Below are positions 17,789-26,048 of a stretch of 64,000 nucleotides of DNA, one piece after another. The DNA is from Tenacibaculum skagerrakense (GTDB lineage Bacteria; Bacteroidota; Bacteroidia; Flavobacteriales; Flavobacteriaceae), in assembly GCF_004345825.1 (NCBI RefSeq), contig NZ_SLXM01000007.1:62001-126000 (forward strand), read 5' to 3'. A program made the position numbers and the translations under genes. Below the pieces are notes generated by a model. It saw only the letters and a list, made by a program, of their open reading frames with translations. It ran no database searches and had not been told where the DNA came from. Position 1 is the first letter of the stretch. Each line of letters begins with the position of its first letter.

Positions 17789-18477
17789 ACTAATTTGTAT
17801 TCAGGATATTGTTCTTCTAATAGTTTTTCAGATTTGTTAGGAATTACAACCAAAGTAATATAGCCTACGAGTAATAGCAGCACTAAAAAAACGGCAACTA
17901 AAAAAGCATACTGCATTTTTTGAAGTAATTCACTTAATCGGAAAATATTAAACATGTTACTAAACAGGATTAAAAAATTTGAAGAAGCTAGTTTAAAAAT
18001 AATGTCTTCCAACAACCAATTTTTCCCTGTTTCTTTTACCTTTCTTTTATGTTTTACAATAAGTATTCTACATCTGGTAAAAAAGTAAATAAGGTAAATT
18101 CCTATAATAGTGTAATAAAAATAAACTCCAATGCTTGGCAATCTTAATAGAGTGTAAAAAAGGAAAATTAAAGAAAGAGTAGTAGCAAGTTTAGGTAGCT
18201 GAAACCATTCTTTAAATATATCCCATAAAACCTTTCTATATCTTTTTCCAACTTGTTTACTTTTTTGTTCAACAACATCCATAAACCCAAAAACACCAAA
18301 TTTCTTGAAAGAAATATCCCTAGCTTGTTCAAAACTCAGATTAGGATTTTTATCACAAATAGCTTCAATATCATTTGCTAAATGATCGACCAATTCGGTT
18401 TGTACATCATAATGTTCAACATAATGTTGACGTGTAAATATGTAAAGCTCTTCTATATTTTTATCAGTTAATTTCAT
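17785..18477 (-). CDS. Membrane protein with N-terminal DH-motif helical domain (paralog 3 of PadR operon)
   Basis: A 230-aa protein I cannot assign to a named family. Residues 1-75 form a soluble all-helical domain with the motif ELVDHLANDIEA (Asp31-His32) shared by the two upstream genes. About four membrane segments follow (roughly residues 96-136 as a pair, 165-185 and 193-215), and the tail is charged (EEQYPEYKLV). It is the last gene of the PadR operon; its start overlaps the stop of the preceding gene by 4 nt (ATGA), implying translational coupling. By arrangement it resembles the PadR-associated DUF1700/HAAS-type membrane proteins of other bacteria; a sensing or partner role for the regulator is inference. 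Confidence 0.75.
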   Translation of the reverse strand: MKLTDKNIEELYIFTRQHYVEHYDVQTELVDHLANDIEAICDKNPNLSFEQARDISFKKFGVFGFMDVVEQKSKQVGKRYRKVLWDIFKEWFQLPKLATTLSLIFLFYTLLRLPSIGVYFYYTIIGIYLIYFFTRCRILIVKHKRKVKETGKNWLLEDIIFKLASSNFLILFSNMFNIFRLSELLQKMQYAFLVAVFLVLLLLVGYITLVVIPNKSEKLLEEQYPEYKLV

Positions 18478-19145
18478 AGCGTCATTAATTTTTTATAAAC
18501 ATCATTTGCCTTTTTAAATTCTTTATAAAAGAATTTAAATCCGAGATATGAGTATACTATTGTTATACTCATAACCAGTGATATTGTTAATGGAAAATCG
18601 AAAATATTAACAGAAAGAAATACTTTTGGGATATAAATGAACATATTTAATAAACTTAATCCCAAAAACGCCCAAGTAGAGGCATGAGTCAATTGTAATA
18701 ATTTGTAATATTTTTTTCTAGTTAGTAAATACACTATTGGAGTTATATAAGCTATATACAATCCAGTAAAAATATATTTAAAAGGTATTTTATAATGAGC
18801 GAGCTGATAAATTAGATAAAAACATAGGATAAAAGCACCAATAATTACAGGATTAGTTAAAGCTTTTTTGTTATAGGTATTGAAGTTTGTCCTCATTTTT
18901 CTTGAAACAAGATCATGTTGTTGTTTAAGTAGTTCTTCAAAATTACTACCGTTAAAATTTTCTTTCCAACCCATTTTTTTGAAGACTTCAAATACCGATG
19001 TTTTAAAGTTTAAGTTTGAATTTGGTTGCTGTTCAAGTTCAGAGACCACATGATCTAACATTTCGATTCGTATATCCCAGAATTTAATACCGCTTTCGTA
19101 TAATAAATCGTCGATATATGTTATTTGTTCTTTTGTCAATTCCAT
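18474..19145 (-). CDS. Membrane protein with N-terminal DH-motif helical domain (paralog 2 of PadR operon)
   Basis: A 223-aa paralog of its two neighbours. It starts MELTKEQITYIDDLL and carries IEMLDHVVSELEQQ with Asp31-His32 at exactly the same position as paralog 3. After a soluble helical domain of about 90 residues come four or five membrane segments (from about residue 97 to 205) and a short Lys-rich tail. It lies 5 nt after paralog 1 and overlaps paralog 3 by 4 nt. Outside the N-terminal motif, sequence identity among the three is low by eye, pointing to old duplications or strong divergence. Confidence 0.75.
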   Translation of the reverse strand: MELTKEQITYIDDLLYESGIKFWDIRIEMLDHVVSELEQQPNSNLNFKTSVFEVFKKMGWKENFNGSNFEELLKQQHDLVSRKMRTNFNTYNKKALTNPVIIGAFILCFYLIYQLAHYKIPFKYIFTGLYIAYITPIVYLLTRKKYYKLLQLTHASTWAFLGLSLLNMFIYIPKVFLSVNIFDFPLTISLVMSITIVYSYLGFKFFYKEFKKANDVYKKLMTL

Positions 19146-19150
19146 AGTAA

Positions 19151-19780
19151 TTAAAGTAAATGCTGATACTTAGTTTTAATTACTTCTTTCTTCCTCTTTA
19201 TATATGAAGCGGCCGATAAGTTGATTATAAAAGCTACAAACCAAAATAGAATATACAATGTTTTATGAGTTAGTAAGAAATTGTAAAACTCTTTAGGGAG
19301 ATATATAAATGATGATGGTAACCAAATGATAGAAGTTAAGGCAACCATTGATGTGGTTTTGCGAATAAACTTCTTCGTGAAAAAAACAATCGAATAGATA
19401 TATGCTAGTACGCATGCAAAACTAATTATTGTAATTATTAAAGTAACCTTAGAGTTAAAGTTTGTAGTAACAAAATACATTACTAATAGGCTAATAAGTG
19501 TAATAGGTATTTTGTCCAAATTCAAAAAATACTTTTTAAACTCACCAATAAGTTCTCTCTTGTAAACTAGAGATATTATATTTTGATGTTTTTGTTTATA
19601 GCTACGGATAAATTCTAACTTATGCGATAGGAATTCAGATAAATTTCCATTACCTTTCTCTTCGAATTCACAAATTAAATGATCCATTAACTCTAATTTT
19701 GTTTCATCATTTTCATATCCTTTGCGATTTAAAAATTCTGACAAAAATTTTAGTTGCTTTTCTGTTATTTTCTTTTCCAT
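19151..19780 (-). CDS. Membrane protein with N-terminal DH-motif helical domain (paralog 1 of PadR operon)
   Basis: A 209-aa protein, first of three tandem paralogs after the PadR gene (4-nt gap). The N-terminal domain reads ITEKQLKFLSEFLNRKGY and then LELMDHLICEFEEK, with Asp33-His34 aligned to the DH pair of the other two. About four membrane segments lie between residues 90 and 190, ending in a basic tail (IKRKKEVIKTKYQHLL). No enzymatic motif is visible. The function is unknown; the fixed link to a PadR repressor suggests an envelope or stress-related unit under its control. Confidence 0.75.
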   Translation of the reverse strand: MEKKITEKQLKFLSEFLNRKGYENDETKLELMDHLICEFEEKGNGNLSEFLSHKLEFIRSYKQKHQNIISLVYKRELIGEFKKYFLNLDKIPITLISLLVMYFVTTNFNSKVTLIITIISFACVLAYIYSIVFFTKKFIRKTTSMVALTSIIWLPSSFIYLPKEFYNFLLTHKTLYILFWFVAFIINLSAASYIKRKKEVIKTKYQHLL

Positions 19781-19784
19781 AATT

Positions 19785-20123
19785 TTATTCTAAACTAAAT
19801 TTTGGGTTTACTAAATGTTGCATAGTGCTTAAAAACTCTTGCATTTGTGCTAACCGGTTTACAGTTTCTTTAGTTCCTACTTCTGTAAGTTTATAATACT
19901 TTCTTAGCCGGTTCCCAATCTTAGCAACTTCTACATCTAATAATCCATCAGCCTCTAATTTATGTAGCGCAGGATACAAAGCACCTTCCGTAATTTGCAA
20001 TTCTCCTTTTGTTAATTCTTTTACTTTTTGAGTGATTTCATAACCATACATTTTATCATTTTCAGCTAATAGCTTTAAAATGATAGTTTGTAACGAACCC
20101 TTGTATAATTTTTGATTTCCCAT
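19785..20123 (-). CDS. PadR family transcriptional regulator
   Basis: A 112-aa winged-helix regulator. I start it at 20123 because MGNQKLYKGSLQTIILKLLA is the canonical PadR beginning and the 13 extra upstream residues are coded by the operator region. Conserved features are MYGYEITQKV (recognition helix region), ITEGALYPALHKLEADGLLD (helix 3 and the wing) and RLRKYYKLTEVG. It heads an operon with three membrane-protein genes and is flanked upstream by palindromic sites (20136-20158 and 20180-20200) around a -7 element, so it very probably represses its own operon. The inducer is unknown. Confidence 0.9.
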   Translation of the reverse strand: MGNQKLYKGSLQTIILKLLAENDKMYGYEITQKVKELTKGELQITEGALYPALHKLEADGLLDVEVAKIGNRLRKYYKLTEVGTKETVNRLAQMQEFLSTMQHLVNPKFSLE

Positions 20124-20135
20124 GCAAAAATTCTT

Positions 20136-20158
20136 TATACCTAAGTTTTTTAGGTATA
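20136..20158. promoter_or_regulatory. Operator 1 of the PadR operon
   Basis: A perfect inverted repeat: TATACCTAA (20136-20144), 5-nt spacer, TTAGGTATA (20150-20158). It covers the expected transcription start of the padR operon (minus strand). It shares the half-site ATACxTAA and the 5-nt spacer with the repeat at 20180-20200. Confidence 0.75.
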
Positions 20159-20159
20159 G

Positions 20160-20167
20160 CAAATATA
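20160..20167 (-). promoter_or_regulatory. -7 promoter element of the PadR operon
   Basis: CAAATATA on the plus strand reads TATATTTG on the minus strand (TAnnTTTG). It lies exactly between two palindromes. A -33 TTTG is not clear; that region is inside the second palindrome. Confidence 0.6.
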
Positions 20168-20179
20168 CATAAATTTCTT

Positions 20180-20200
20180 ATACATAAAAATCTTATGTAT
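20180..20200. promoter_or_regulatory. Operator 2 of the PadR operon
   Basis: A perfect inverted repeat: ATACATAA (20180-20187), 5-nt spacer, TTATGTAT (20193-20200). A further ATACATAA half-site lies at 20165-20172, followed after 5 nt by the imperfect arm TTATACAT (20178-20185). Confidence 0.75.
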
Positions 20201-20242
20201 TTTTAACATTCTATATTCAACTAAATTCTTCTTTAGTTTCCT

Positions 20243-20250
20243 TATTTTTG
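20243..20250 (+). promoter_or_regulatory. -7 element of the ferredoxin reductase gene
   Basis: TATTTTTG matches TAnnTTTG, 17 nt before the ATG at 20268. It excludes the in-frame GTG at 20250 as a start. The -33 element is not clear. Confidence 0.55.
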
Positions 20251-20267
20251 TGTCCAAATTTTTACGA

Positions 20268-21314
20268 ATGAGTCAATTTTACACACTAAAAATAAAAGAA
20301 GTTATTAGAGAAACTGTAGCAGCAGTTTCTTTAGTTTTTGATATACCAGCAAATTTAAAGTCTGAATTTACTTTTGTTGCAGGACAGTACATTACTTTAA
20401 AAACTACGATTAATGGAGAAGAAGTAAGACGTGCTTATTCTTTGTGTTCTTCACCAAATAGTACTGAAGTAAAAGTAACAGTTAAAGCTGTTGAAAATGG
20501 AACATTTTCGGTGTTTGCTAATGAGACGTTACGAGCAGGAGATGAATTAGAAGTTTCTAAACCAGAAGGAAAATTTGTGTTACAACCTGAAGCTAACAAA
20601 AATTATATAGGTTTTGCTGCTGGAAGCGGAATTACACCGGTTTTATCGATGATTAAGTCGGTATTAGAAACAGAACCAAGTGCTAGTTTCACGTTAGTTT
20701 ATGGGAACAAATCGGTAAATGATACTATTTTTTACGAGGAACTAAATAGCTTGAAAGATAAGTATGCTCCTAAATTTAATTTAAATTTTGTTTTTAGTAG
20801 AGAAAGCAAAGAGGGTAGTGTATTTGGAAGAATAGATAAAGCGCATGTTAATTACTTTTTGAAGAATATTTATAAAGAAATTAACTTTGATAAAGCTTTC
20901 TTGTGTGGACCAGAAGAGATGATAACTACGGTTTCGGAAACCTTAACTGAAAATGGGTTTGCTAAGGACGCAATTTTATTCGAATTGTTTACGGCTTCAA
21001 TTGATGAAGCAGCAGCTAGCCAAGTAAAAGATGGGCAAACGCAAGTAGATGTAATGTTGGATGGTGAAACTATTTCTTTTACTATGTCTCAAGATAAAGA
21101 CATATTATCGGAGAGCTTACGAAATAATGTAGATGCACCATATTCTTGTCAAGGCGGTGTTTGTAGTAGTTGTATTGCAAAAATTACAGAAGGTAAAGCC
21201 GTAATGGTAAAAAATCAAATTTTAACGGATGCAGAATTAGAAGAAGGGTTTATTTTAACGTGTCAAGCACATCCAACAACTTCTAAAATCACAGTAGATT
21301 TTGATGATGTATAA
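20268..21314 (+). CDS. PaaE-like flavin/2Fe-2S ferredoxin-NADP reductase
   Basis: A 348-aa electron-transfer protein in three parts: an FAD-binding barrel with RAYSLCSSP (Arg55, Tyr57, Ser58), an NAD(P)-binding domain with GFAAGSGITPVLSMIK, and a C-terminal plant-type ferredoxin domain with cysteines at about 294, 299, 302 and 332 (CxxxxCxxC...C). This architecture is that of PaaE/PaaK reductases, but no phenylacetate genes are nearby, so the partner oxygenase or desaturase is unknown. The LysE-family gene downstream overlaps its end, which implies co-expression. Confidence 0.88.
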   Translation: MSQFYTLKIKEVIRETVAAVSLVFDIPANLKSEFTFVAGQYITLKTTINGEEVRRAYSLCSSPNSTEVKVTVKAVENGTFSVFANETLRAGDELEVSKPEGKFVLQPEANKNYIGFAAGSGITPVLSMIKSVLETEPSASFTLVYGNKSVNDTIFYEELNSLKDKYAPKFNLNFVFSRESKEGSVFGRIDKAHVNYFLKNIYKEINFDKAFLCGPEEMITTVSETLTENGFAKDAILFELFTASIDEAAASQVKDGQTQVDVMLDGETISFTMSQDKDILSESLRNNVDAPYSCQGGVCSSCIAKITEGKAVMVKNQILTDAELEEGFILTCQAHPTTSKITVDFDDV

Positions 21315-22011
21315 CAGTAATAACATTTTAGGTTCATTAGATTATAGTAACGCTTATGCAGTTGGAGCTTTTATGGCTTTAATGATAGGGCCTGTGTTTT
21401 TTATGTTGTTAAAAACTAGTGCCTTAAAAGGATTTAGAGCTGCAATTGCTTTTGATGTTGGTGTTATTTTGGGTGATATTGTTTTTATTTCTATTGCTTA
21501 CTACGGAAGTAGAAGTTTATTAGAAAAAATAAAAGACGATCCTAGATTGTTTTTTATAGGAGGATTAATTCTAATAGTATATGGACTAATCACGTATTTA
21601 GACAAAACCAATAAAAAAGAAATAGATGAATCTACTATAGACATTCCAAAAAGTAATAACTACTTCAAACTCTTTTTTCATGGTTTCTTTTTAAACTTTA
21701 TCAATATTGGGGTTTTAGCGGGATGGCTAGGTATTATGGTTGTGGTTGGTCCTATGTTAGGAATGGATCCCGATTTAATTTTTTGGTACTTCGTGAAGGT
21801 TATTATGGGATACTTTATTTTAGACATCATAAAAATCCTATTAGCTAAACAACTTAGAAATAAATTAACGCCATTAGTAATTTATCGTGTAAAACGAGGA
21901 ATGGGTGTGTTATTAATTGCCTTTGGAGCTTTAATGATGTTGAAAGGCTTTGTTCCAAAAGAAAAGATTGATGAATTTATGGACAAAGTAGAAATGAATC
22001 GAAAAAAATAA
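21304..22011 (+). CDS. LysE-family exporter
   Basis: About 235 aa with six hydrophobic segments. The N-terminal part, YAVGAFMALMIGPVFFMLLK followed by GFRAAIAFDVGVILGDIVF, shows the LysE/RhtB pattern (GP.....l...l..G...g...a.G...gD). Family members export amino acids or related small molecules; the substrate is not predictable here. ATG codons at 21304 and 21307 are both possible starts and both lie inside the end of the reductase gene (overlap 8-11 nt), consistent with translational coupling. Confidence 0.85.
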   Translation: MMYNSNNILGSLDYSNAYAVGAFMALMIGPVFFMLLKTSALKGFRAAIAFDVGVILGDIVFISIAYYGSRSLLEKIKDDPRLFFIGGLILIVYGLITYLDKTNKKEIDESTIDIPKSNNYFKLFFHGFFLNFINIGVLAGWLGIMVVVGPMLGMDPDLIFWYFVKVIMGYFILDIIKILLAKQLRNKLTPLVIYRVKRGMGVLLIAFGALMMLKGFVPKEKIDEFMDKVEMNRKK

Positions 22012-22038
22012 GCACTGTAAACACTGTTATTTCTTAGG

Positions 22039-22560
22039 TCATTTTGGATTTAATTGGGCATTAATTTGTTCTTGATACGCTGAATAATCACCATAATCTG
22101 TATGCTTTATAATTTTATTACCCTGAAATTCTAGGATAGTTACAAAAGGCATCGACACAAATAGTTTTTCACTACTATCTTTTTTAAACCAAGAAATAGG
22201 TAAAATACATTCAAAAGTAGTATTGAAAATTACAAAATTGTTTGACTGAAAACTTTTTTCCACCTTAAACTTTACATAAGGCGGCTTGTCATTTTCAAAC
22301 TGACCTTTAAAGATGTTTTTGAAGAAGTTATAAACCTTTTCTTTTCCCTTTGCACTAAACTCAGTTTTAAAGGCACTGCTGGCTGTGGGATCACTGAAAA
22401 AAACTTCGTCATCATAGAAGTCTTTCATTGCATCAAAATCCCAATCTCCGTATGCTTCAATATATTTGGTTGCTATTTGTTTGATAGAATTTTGAGATGT
22501 TTGAGCAGAAACTATATTAAAAGTTAGCAAAAACATTAAAGAGCTCAGTAAAGTTTTCAT
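22039..22560 (-). CDS. Secreted NTF2-like (SnoaL-type) protein
   Basis: A 173-aa protein with signal peptide MKTLLSSLMFLLTFNIVSAQ. The rest has the NTF2-like pattern: an N-terminal helix (QIATKYIEAYGDWDFDAMKD), a DFYDDEVFFSDP turn and a curved beta sheet ending TILEFQGNKIIKHTDYGDYS. Such domains are used as small-molecule binding pockets or enzymes, so no activity can be stated. It is convergent with the LysE-family gene (27-nt gap). Confidence 0.75.
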   Translation of the reverse strand: MKTLLSSLMFLLTFNIVSAQTSQNSIKQIATKYIEAYGDWDFDAMKDFYDDEVFFSDPTASSAFKTEFSAKGKEKVYNFFKNIFKGQFENDKPPYVKFKVEKSFQSNNFVIFNTTFECILPISWFKKDSSEKLFVSMPFVTILEFQGNKIIKHTDYGDYSAYQEQINAQLNPK

Positions 22561-22690
22561 AATAAAGTAGATGTATATTCAGTTAGTTTCCTTATTATCT
22601 GAAACTAAATGTATAGATTATCAAGTAAACTTTCGGAAAGCTACTAATAGTTTGGGAAAACTTTAAGTATTATAGTACTGTTGTGTTAAC

Positions 22691-23764
22691 TTAAAATTTC
22701 TTGTTCGGATTTTTAATTCCCTTTTCAAGATAAGTATGCATGATTCTTTTTAAAATATTTCTCCCAGAAAAACCTTTTTTAGAAAGTATAGGAAAGCGCT
22801 TATTCAAAGGCTCATTATCTATATATAACTCACATGGAGGAGTGGTTTTGGCAAAATCCTCAACGCTATCAAAGTTTTTAGCAGCATCTTTGAAAGCTAA
22901 GAAATGTTTGTATTTCCAAACACCACTATTATACGCTTGATACTGATATTTTCCCGACTTACTATTTTCGAGTTGCTTTTTAGTTCTTCTTCCAAAGAAA
23001 TTCGAAATTCGACTTATAAAAACACCTGGATAATAAGAACGATGCATCAATTTTATAGAAGGATATACATTATCTGAAATATCTTTTAATAGCACAGTGT
23101 TAAAACCAACATTTTTAACATCTTTTAAAAAGCTATCTTCATAGATAAAGTCATCAATAGCCCAAGAATCTGCCCACTTTCTTAAAACTGTTTTTTCTTC
23201 ATTATTTTTAGGCTCTCTTAAGAAATAGTCAGAGATTAAAAGCCATCCTCCTGGTTTTAAAAGTCTAAATGCTTCTTTCAAGAAATCAACTTTATTTTCG
23301 GCATGCACAACGCTTTCAATTCCAAAAATTACATCGAAACTATTATCAGGAAATGAAGTATGGCAAAAGTTTTGGCAAGAAAAATTCACTAAGTCGTTAG
23401 CGTCATTTTCTTTTTTGTATTCTAACGCTCTTTCAATATGAGCTGCTGAGAGAGAAATACCTTCTACTTTACAGCCTATATTATTGGCGAGGAAAAAAGA
23501 AGTTCCACCAACTCCACAACCAGCGTCTAACACATAATCAGTTTCTTTTATTTGAGCATTTTTTGCAATTTGGTAATTCATAGTCCAAAGTGCTTGTCTA
23601 TGTGTATTTACTTGATCATCCCAATACCCGTAGTGTAATGCCATAGATTGCTTAAGCTGCCAAACAATTTCGTAATCTCTTAAGGATTCATGATAATACG
23701 ACTTGATTTCTTGATGATATGTTTCAGACATTTCAGGAGATTTGTTATATGTATTTGTAATCAT
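22691..23764 (-). CDS. Class I SAM-dependent methyltransferase
   Basis: A 357-aa protein; an ATG 33 nt inside (23731, MSETYHQEIKSYY) is an alternative start. Motif I is VLDAGCGVGGTSFFLANN (about residues 82-99), motif post-I includes VEGISLSAAHIERA, and FDVIFGIESVVHAENK with LKPGGWLLISDYF follow. The arrangement resembles sterol, tocopherol and cyclopropane-type small-molecule methyltransferases. The C-terminal 130 residues are not typical and may hold the acceptor site. No pathway genes adjoin it; the substrate is unknown. Confidence 0.82.
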   Translation of the reverse strand: MITNTYNKSPEMSETYHQEIKSYYHESLRDYEIVWQLKQSMALHYGYWDDQVNTHRQALWTMNYQIAKNAQIKETDYVLDAGCGVGGTSFFLANNIGCKVEGISLSAAHIERALEYKKENDANDLVNFSCQNFCHTSFPDNSFDVIFGIESVVHAENKVDFLKEAFRLLKPGGWLLISDYFLREPKNNEEKTVLRKWADSWAIDDFIYEDSFLKDVKNVGFNTVLLKDISDNVYPSIKLMHRSYYPGVFISRISNFFGRRTKKQLENSKSGKYQYQAYNSGVWKYKHFLAFKDAAKNFDSVEDFAKTTPPCELYIDNEPLNKRFPILSKKGFSGRNILKRIMHTYLEKGIKNPNKKF

Positions 23765-23888
23765 ATTTTTAAAAACTGATTACGATTTTTTAAACGGTAA
23801 ATTTAATTAAAAAGATGAGATACGATGGTTTAAGTGTTTTACCTGAATTTTATTATATAAAGACTAAATTTTAATCTAAAAAAAGTAA

Positions 23889-25238
23889 CTAAACCCCTAG
23901 AATTAATTTAGCAATGGTAAAATAAATTAGAATACCAAAAATATCATTACTTGTGGTAATAAAAGGCCCTGTAGCTATCGCCGGATCGATGCCTCTTTTA
24001 TCTAAAAATAAAGGGATAAAAGTGCCAATTAAACCTGCTACAATAATAACTACAACTAACGATACAGAAACAGCAAAAGAGGTCTGTATATCTTTATTGT
24101 AAAACCATATGAAAATAAATAGAACGATGGCCAATGCTAGACCGTTTAATGCGGCTAATAGCATTTCTTTAACTAGACGTTTATTAATACTTCCTTTTAC
24201 ATCGTCATTAGCTAAACCTTGTACAATAATTGCAGAAGATTGAACTCCAACATTTCCCGCCATTGCGGCAATTAATGGTGTAAAAAAGAATAATACAGCA
24301 TTTTCTTTGAATGAGTCTTCAAAACCACCCATAATTAAAAAAGCTCCAATTCCTCCGATTAACCCTAAAAATAACCAAGGTAAACGAGCACGTGTAAGTT
24401 CCAAAATCGTATCATCTGCTTCTACATCTTGGGTAATACCCGCTGCTAACTGGTAATCTTTATCAGCTTCTTCTTTAATTACATCAACAATATCATCAAT
24501 AGTAATACGTCCCACTAAAATTCCTAATTCATCAACTACAGGAATAGCTTCTAAGTCGTATTTACGCATTTTATTAGCAACATCTTCTGCACTATCATGA
24601 ACGTTTACAGAATCAACTCTAGGAATATAAACATCGGCAACTTTAGATTTTGTAGAGGCCATTAGCAAGTCTTTTAAAGACAATCTACCTGTTAATCTAC
24701 CACTATCGTCAACCACATAAATAGAATGTACTCTGGTAACTTCTGCAGCTTGTTCTCGCATCCTAGTTACACAGCCTAAAACCGACCAGTTTTCGTTAAC
24801 TTTTACTAATTCTTTGGCCATTAAACCTCCAGCAGAATTTTCATCGAAACGAAGTAGTTCAACAATTTCTTTAGCATGCTCCTCATCCACTATTTGTTGC
24901 ATTACTTCTTCCTTCCTTTCTTCAGGAAGTTCAGCAATAACGTCAGCAGCATCATCAGTATCTAATTCTTCTATTTCCTCTGCGATTTCTTTAGCAGAAA
25001 GTTGTTCTAGAATTTTTTCACGAACATCAGTATCAACATCCATTAATACTCCAGAAGTAGTCTCACTATTTAGTAAACGGATAATATAAACAGCATCATC
25101 AAAAGAAAGTTCATCTAAAACTTCAGCGATATCAGCATGATGCACATCATGAAACAGTTCAGAAAGGTCATTATCCTTTTGATCTGCTATTAAATTAGAA
25201 ACGTTTTCAAGAAGTTCTGTTGTGATTTCTATCGCCAT
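23889..25238 (-). CDS. mgtE: MgtE-type magnesium transporter
   Basis: About 449 aa from the ATG at 25238. The order is that of MgtE: N-terminal helical Mg-sensing domain (residues 1-125, with [16 protein letters not shown]), two CBS domains (about 130-250, with [12 protein letters not shown] and [12 protein letters not shown]) and a five-helix membrane domain with [16 protein letters not shown] at the C-terminus. The N and CBS domains close the pore when Mg2+ is plentiful. Its start lies 32 nt inside the end of rsmA, an arrangement of translational coupling. No Mg riboswitch can fit upstream. Confidence 0.93.
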   Translation of the reverse strand: MAIEITTELLENVSNLIADQKDNDLSELFHDVHHADIAEVLDELSFDDAVYIIRLLNSETTSGVLMDVDTDVREKILEQLSAKEIAEEIEELDTDDAADVIAELPEERKEEVMQQIVDEEHAKEIVELLRFDENSAGGLMAKELVKVNENWSVLGCVTRMREQAAEVTRVHSIYVVDDSGRLTGRLSLKDLLMASTKSKVADVYIPRVDSVNVHDSAEDVANKMRKYDLEAIPVVDELGILVGRITIDDIVDVIKEEADKDYQLAAGITQDVEADDTILELTRARLPWLFLGLIGGIGAFLIMGGFEDSFKENAVLFFFTPLIAAMAGNVGVQSSAIIVQGLANDDVKGSINKRLVKEMLLAALNGLALAIVLFIFIWFYNKDIQTSFAVSVSLVVVIIVAGLIGTFIPLFLDKRGIDPAIATGPFITTSNDIFGILIYFTIAKLILGV

Positions 25239-26031
25239 GACTTGCAATTTTATCTGTGAGTTCTATAAATTCCTGTACCGATAATTGTTCGGGACGCATC
25301 GCAAATATAGGGTCTTCTTTTAAGGTTTCCGAAAGATTCATAGATTTTAAACTGCTTCGCAACATTTTTCTGCGTTGATTAAAAGCTGTTTTTACCACAG
25401 TAAAAAATAATTTTTCATCGACAGGTAATGTGTAATTTTCTTTTCGGATCATTCGCATTACACCCGAATCAACTTTAGGAGGAGGATTAAATACCGAAGG
25501 AGGAACAGTAAATAAATATTCTACCTCATAAAAAGCTTGTGCTATTACAGATAAAATTCCATAGGTTTTACTTCCTTTTTTTTCAGCAATTCGTTGTGCT
25601 ACTTCTTTTTGAAACATTCCCGAAAATTCAGGAACCATATCTCTATTTTCAATAGCTTTAAATACAATTTGACTTGAAATATTATAGGGAAAATTACCAA
25701 TGATAGCTATCGGTTCCCCATTAAAAAGTTGTGGCAAATTTTGTTTTAGAAAATCACCTTCTATAATCTGAAATTTATCAGTAGAAGTATCCAGTTTAAA
25801 ATGCTCAAGAGGAAATGTTTCTTTTAGGTAGGTTACAGACTCTGAATCGAGTTCGAGCACAGTAACTTTAGGCTTCTTCTCTAATAAATATTTGGTAAGC
25901 ACCCCCATACCTGGACCGATTTCTAATACATTATTGTAATTGTTTTCGGTTAAGGTATCTGCTATTTTTTTTGCAATATTTTCATCGGTTAAAAAATGCT
26001 GACCTAAATGTTTTTTTGCTCGTACACTCAT
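25207..26031 (-). CDS. rsmA: 16S rRNA (adenine1518/1519-N6)-dimethyltransferase
   Basis: A 274-aa KsgA/RsmA protein. It begins [20 protein letters not shown], the standard start, has the SAM motif [14 protein letters not shown] (about residues 37-50) and the catalytic NFPYN motif at 113-117. It dimethylates two adjacent adenines near the 3' end of 16S rRNA, a late 30S checkpoint. The last 32 nt overlap mgtE. It follows the beta-lactamase gene by 17 nt, so the minus-strand group may be transcribed together. Confidence 0.95.
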   Translation of the reverse strand: MSVRAKKHLGQHFLTDENIAKKIADTLTENNYNNVLEIGPGMGVLTKYLLEKKPKVTVLELDSESVTYLKETFPLEHFKLDTSTDKFQIIEGDFLKQNLPQLFNGEPIAIIGNFPYNISSQIVFKAIENRDMVPEFSGMFQKEVAQRIAEKKGSKTYGILSVIAQAFYEVEYLFTVPPSVFNPPPKVDSGVMRMIRKENYTLPVDEKLFFTVVKTAFNQRRKMLRSSLKSMNLSETLKEDPIFAMRPEQLSVQEFIELTDKIASHGDRNHNRTS

Positions 26032-26048
26032 AGTGCAAAGATAGCAAG

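Noticed and set aside
24814..25089. A 91-codon open frame opposite mgtE
   Set aside because: A Ser-rich translation of the antisense strand of a well-conserved transporter gene; a shadow frame.
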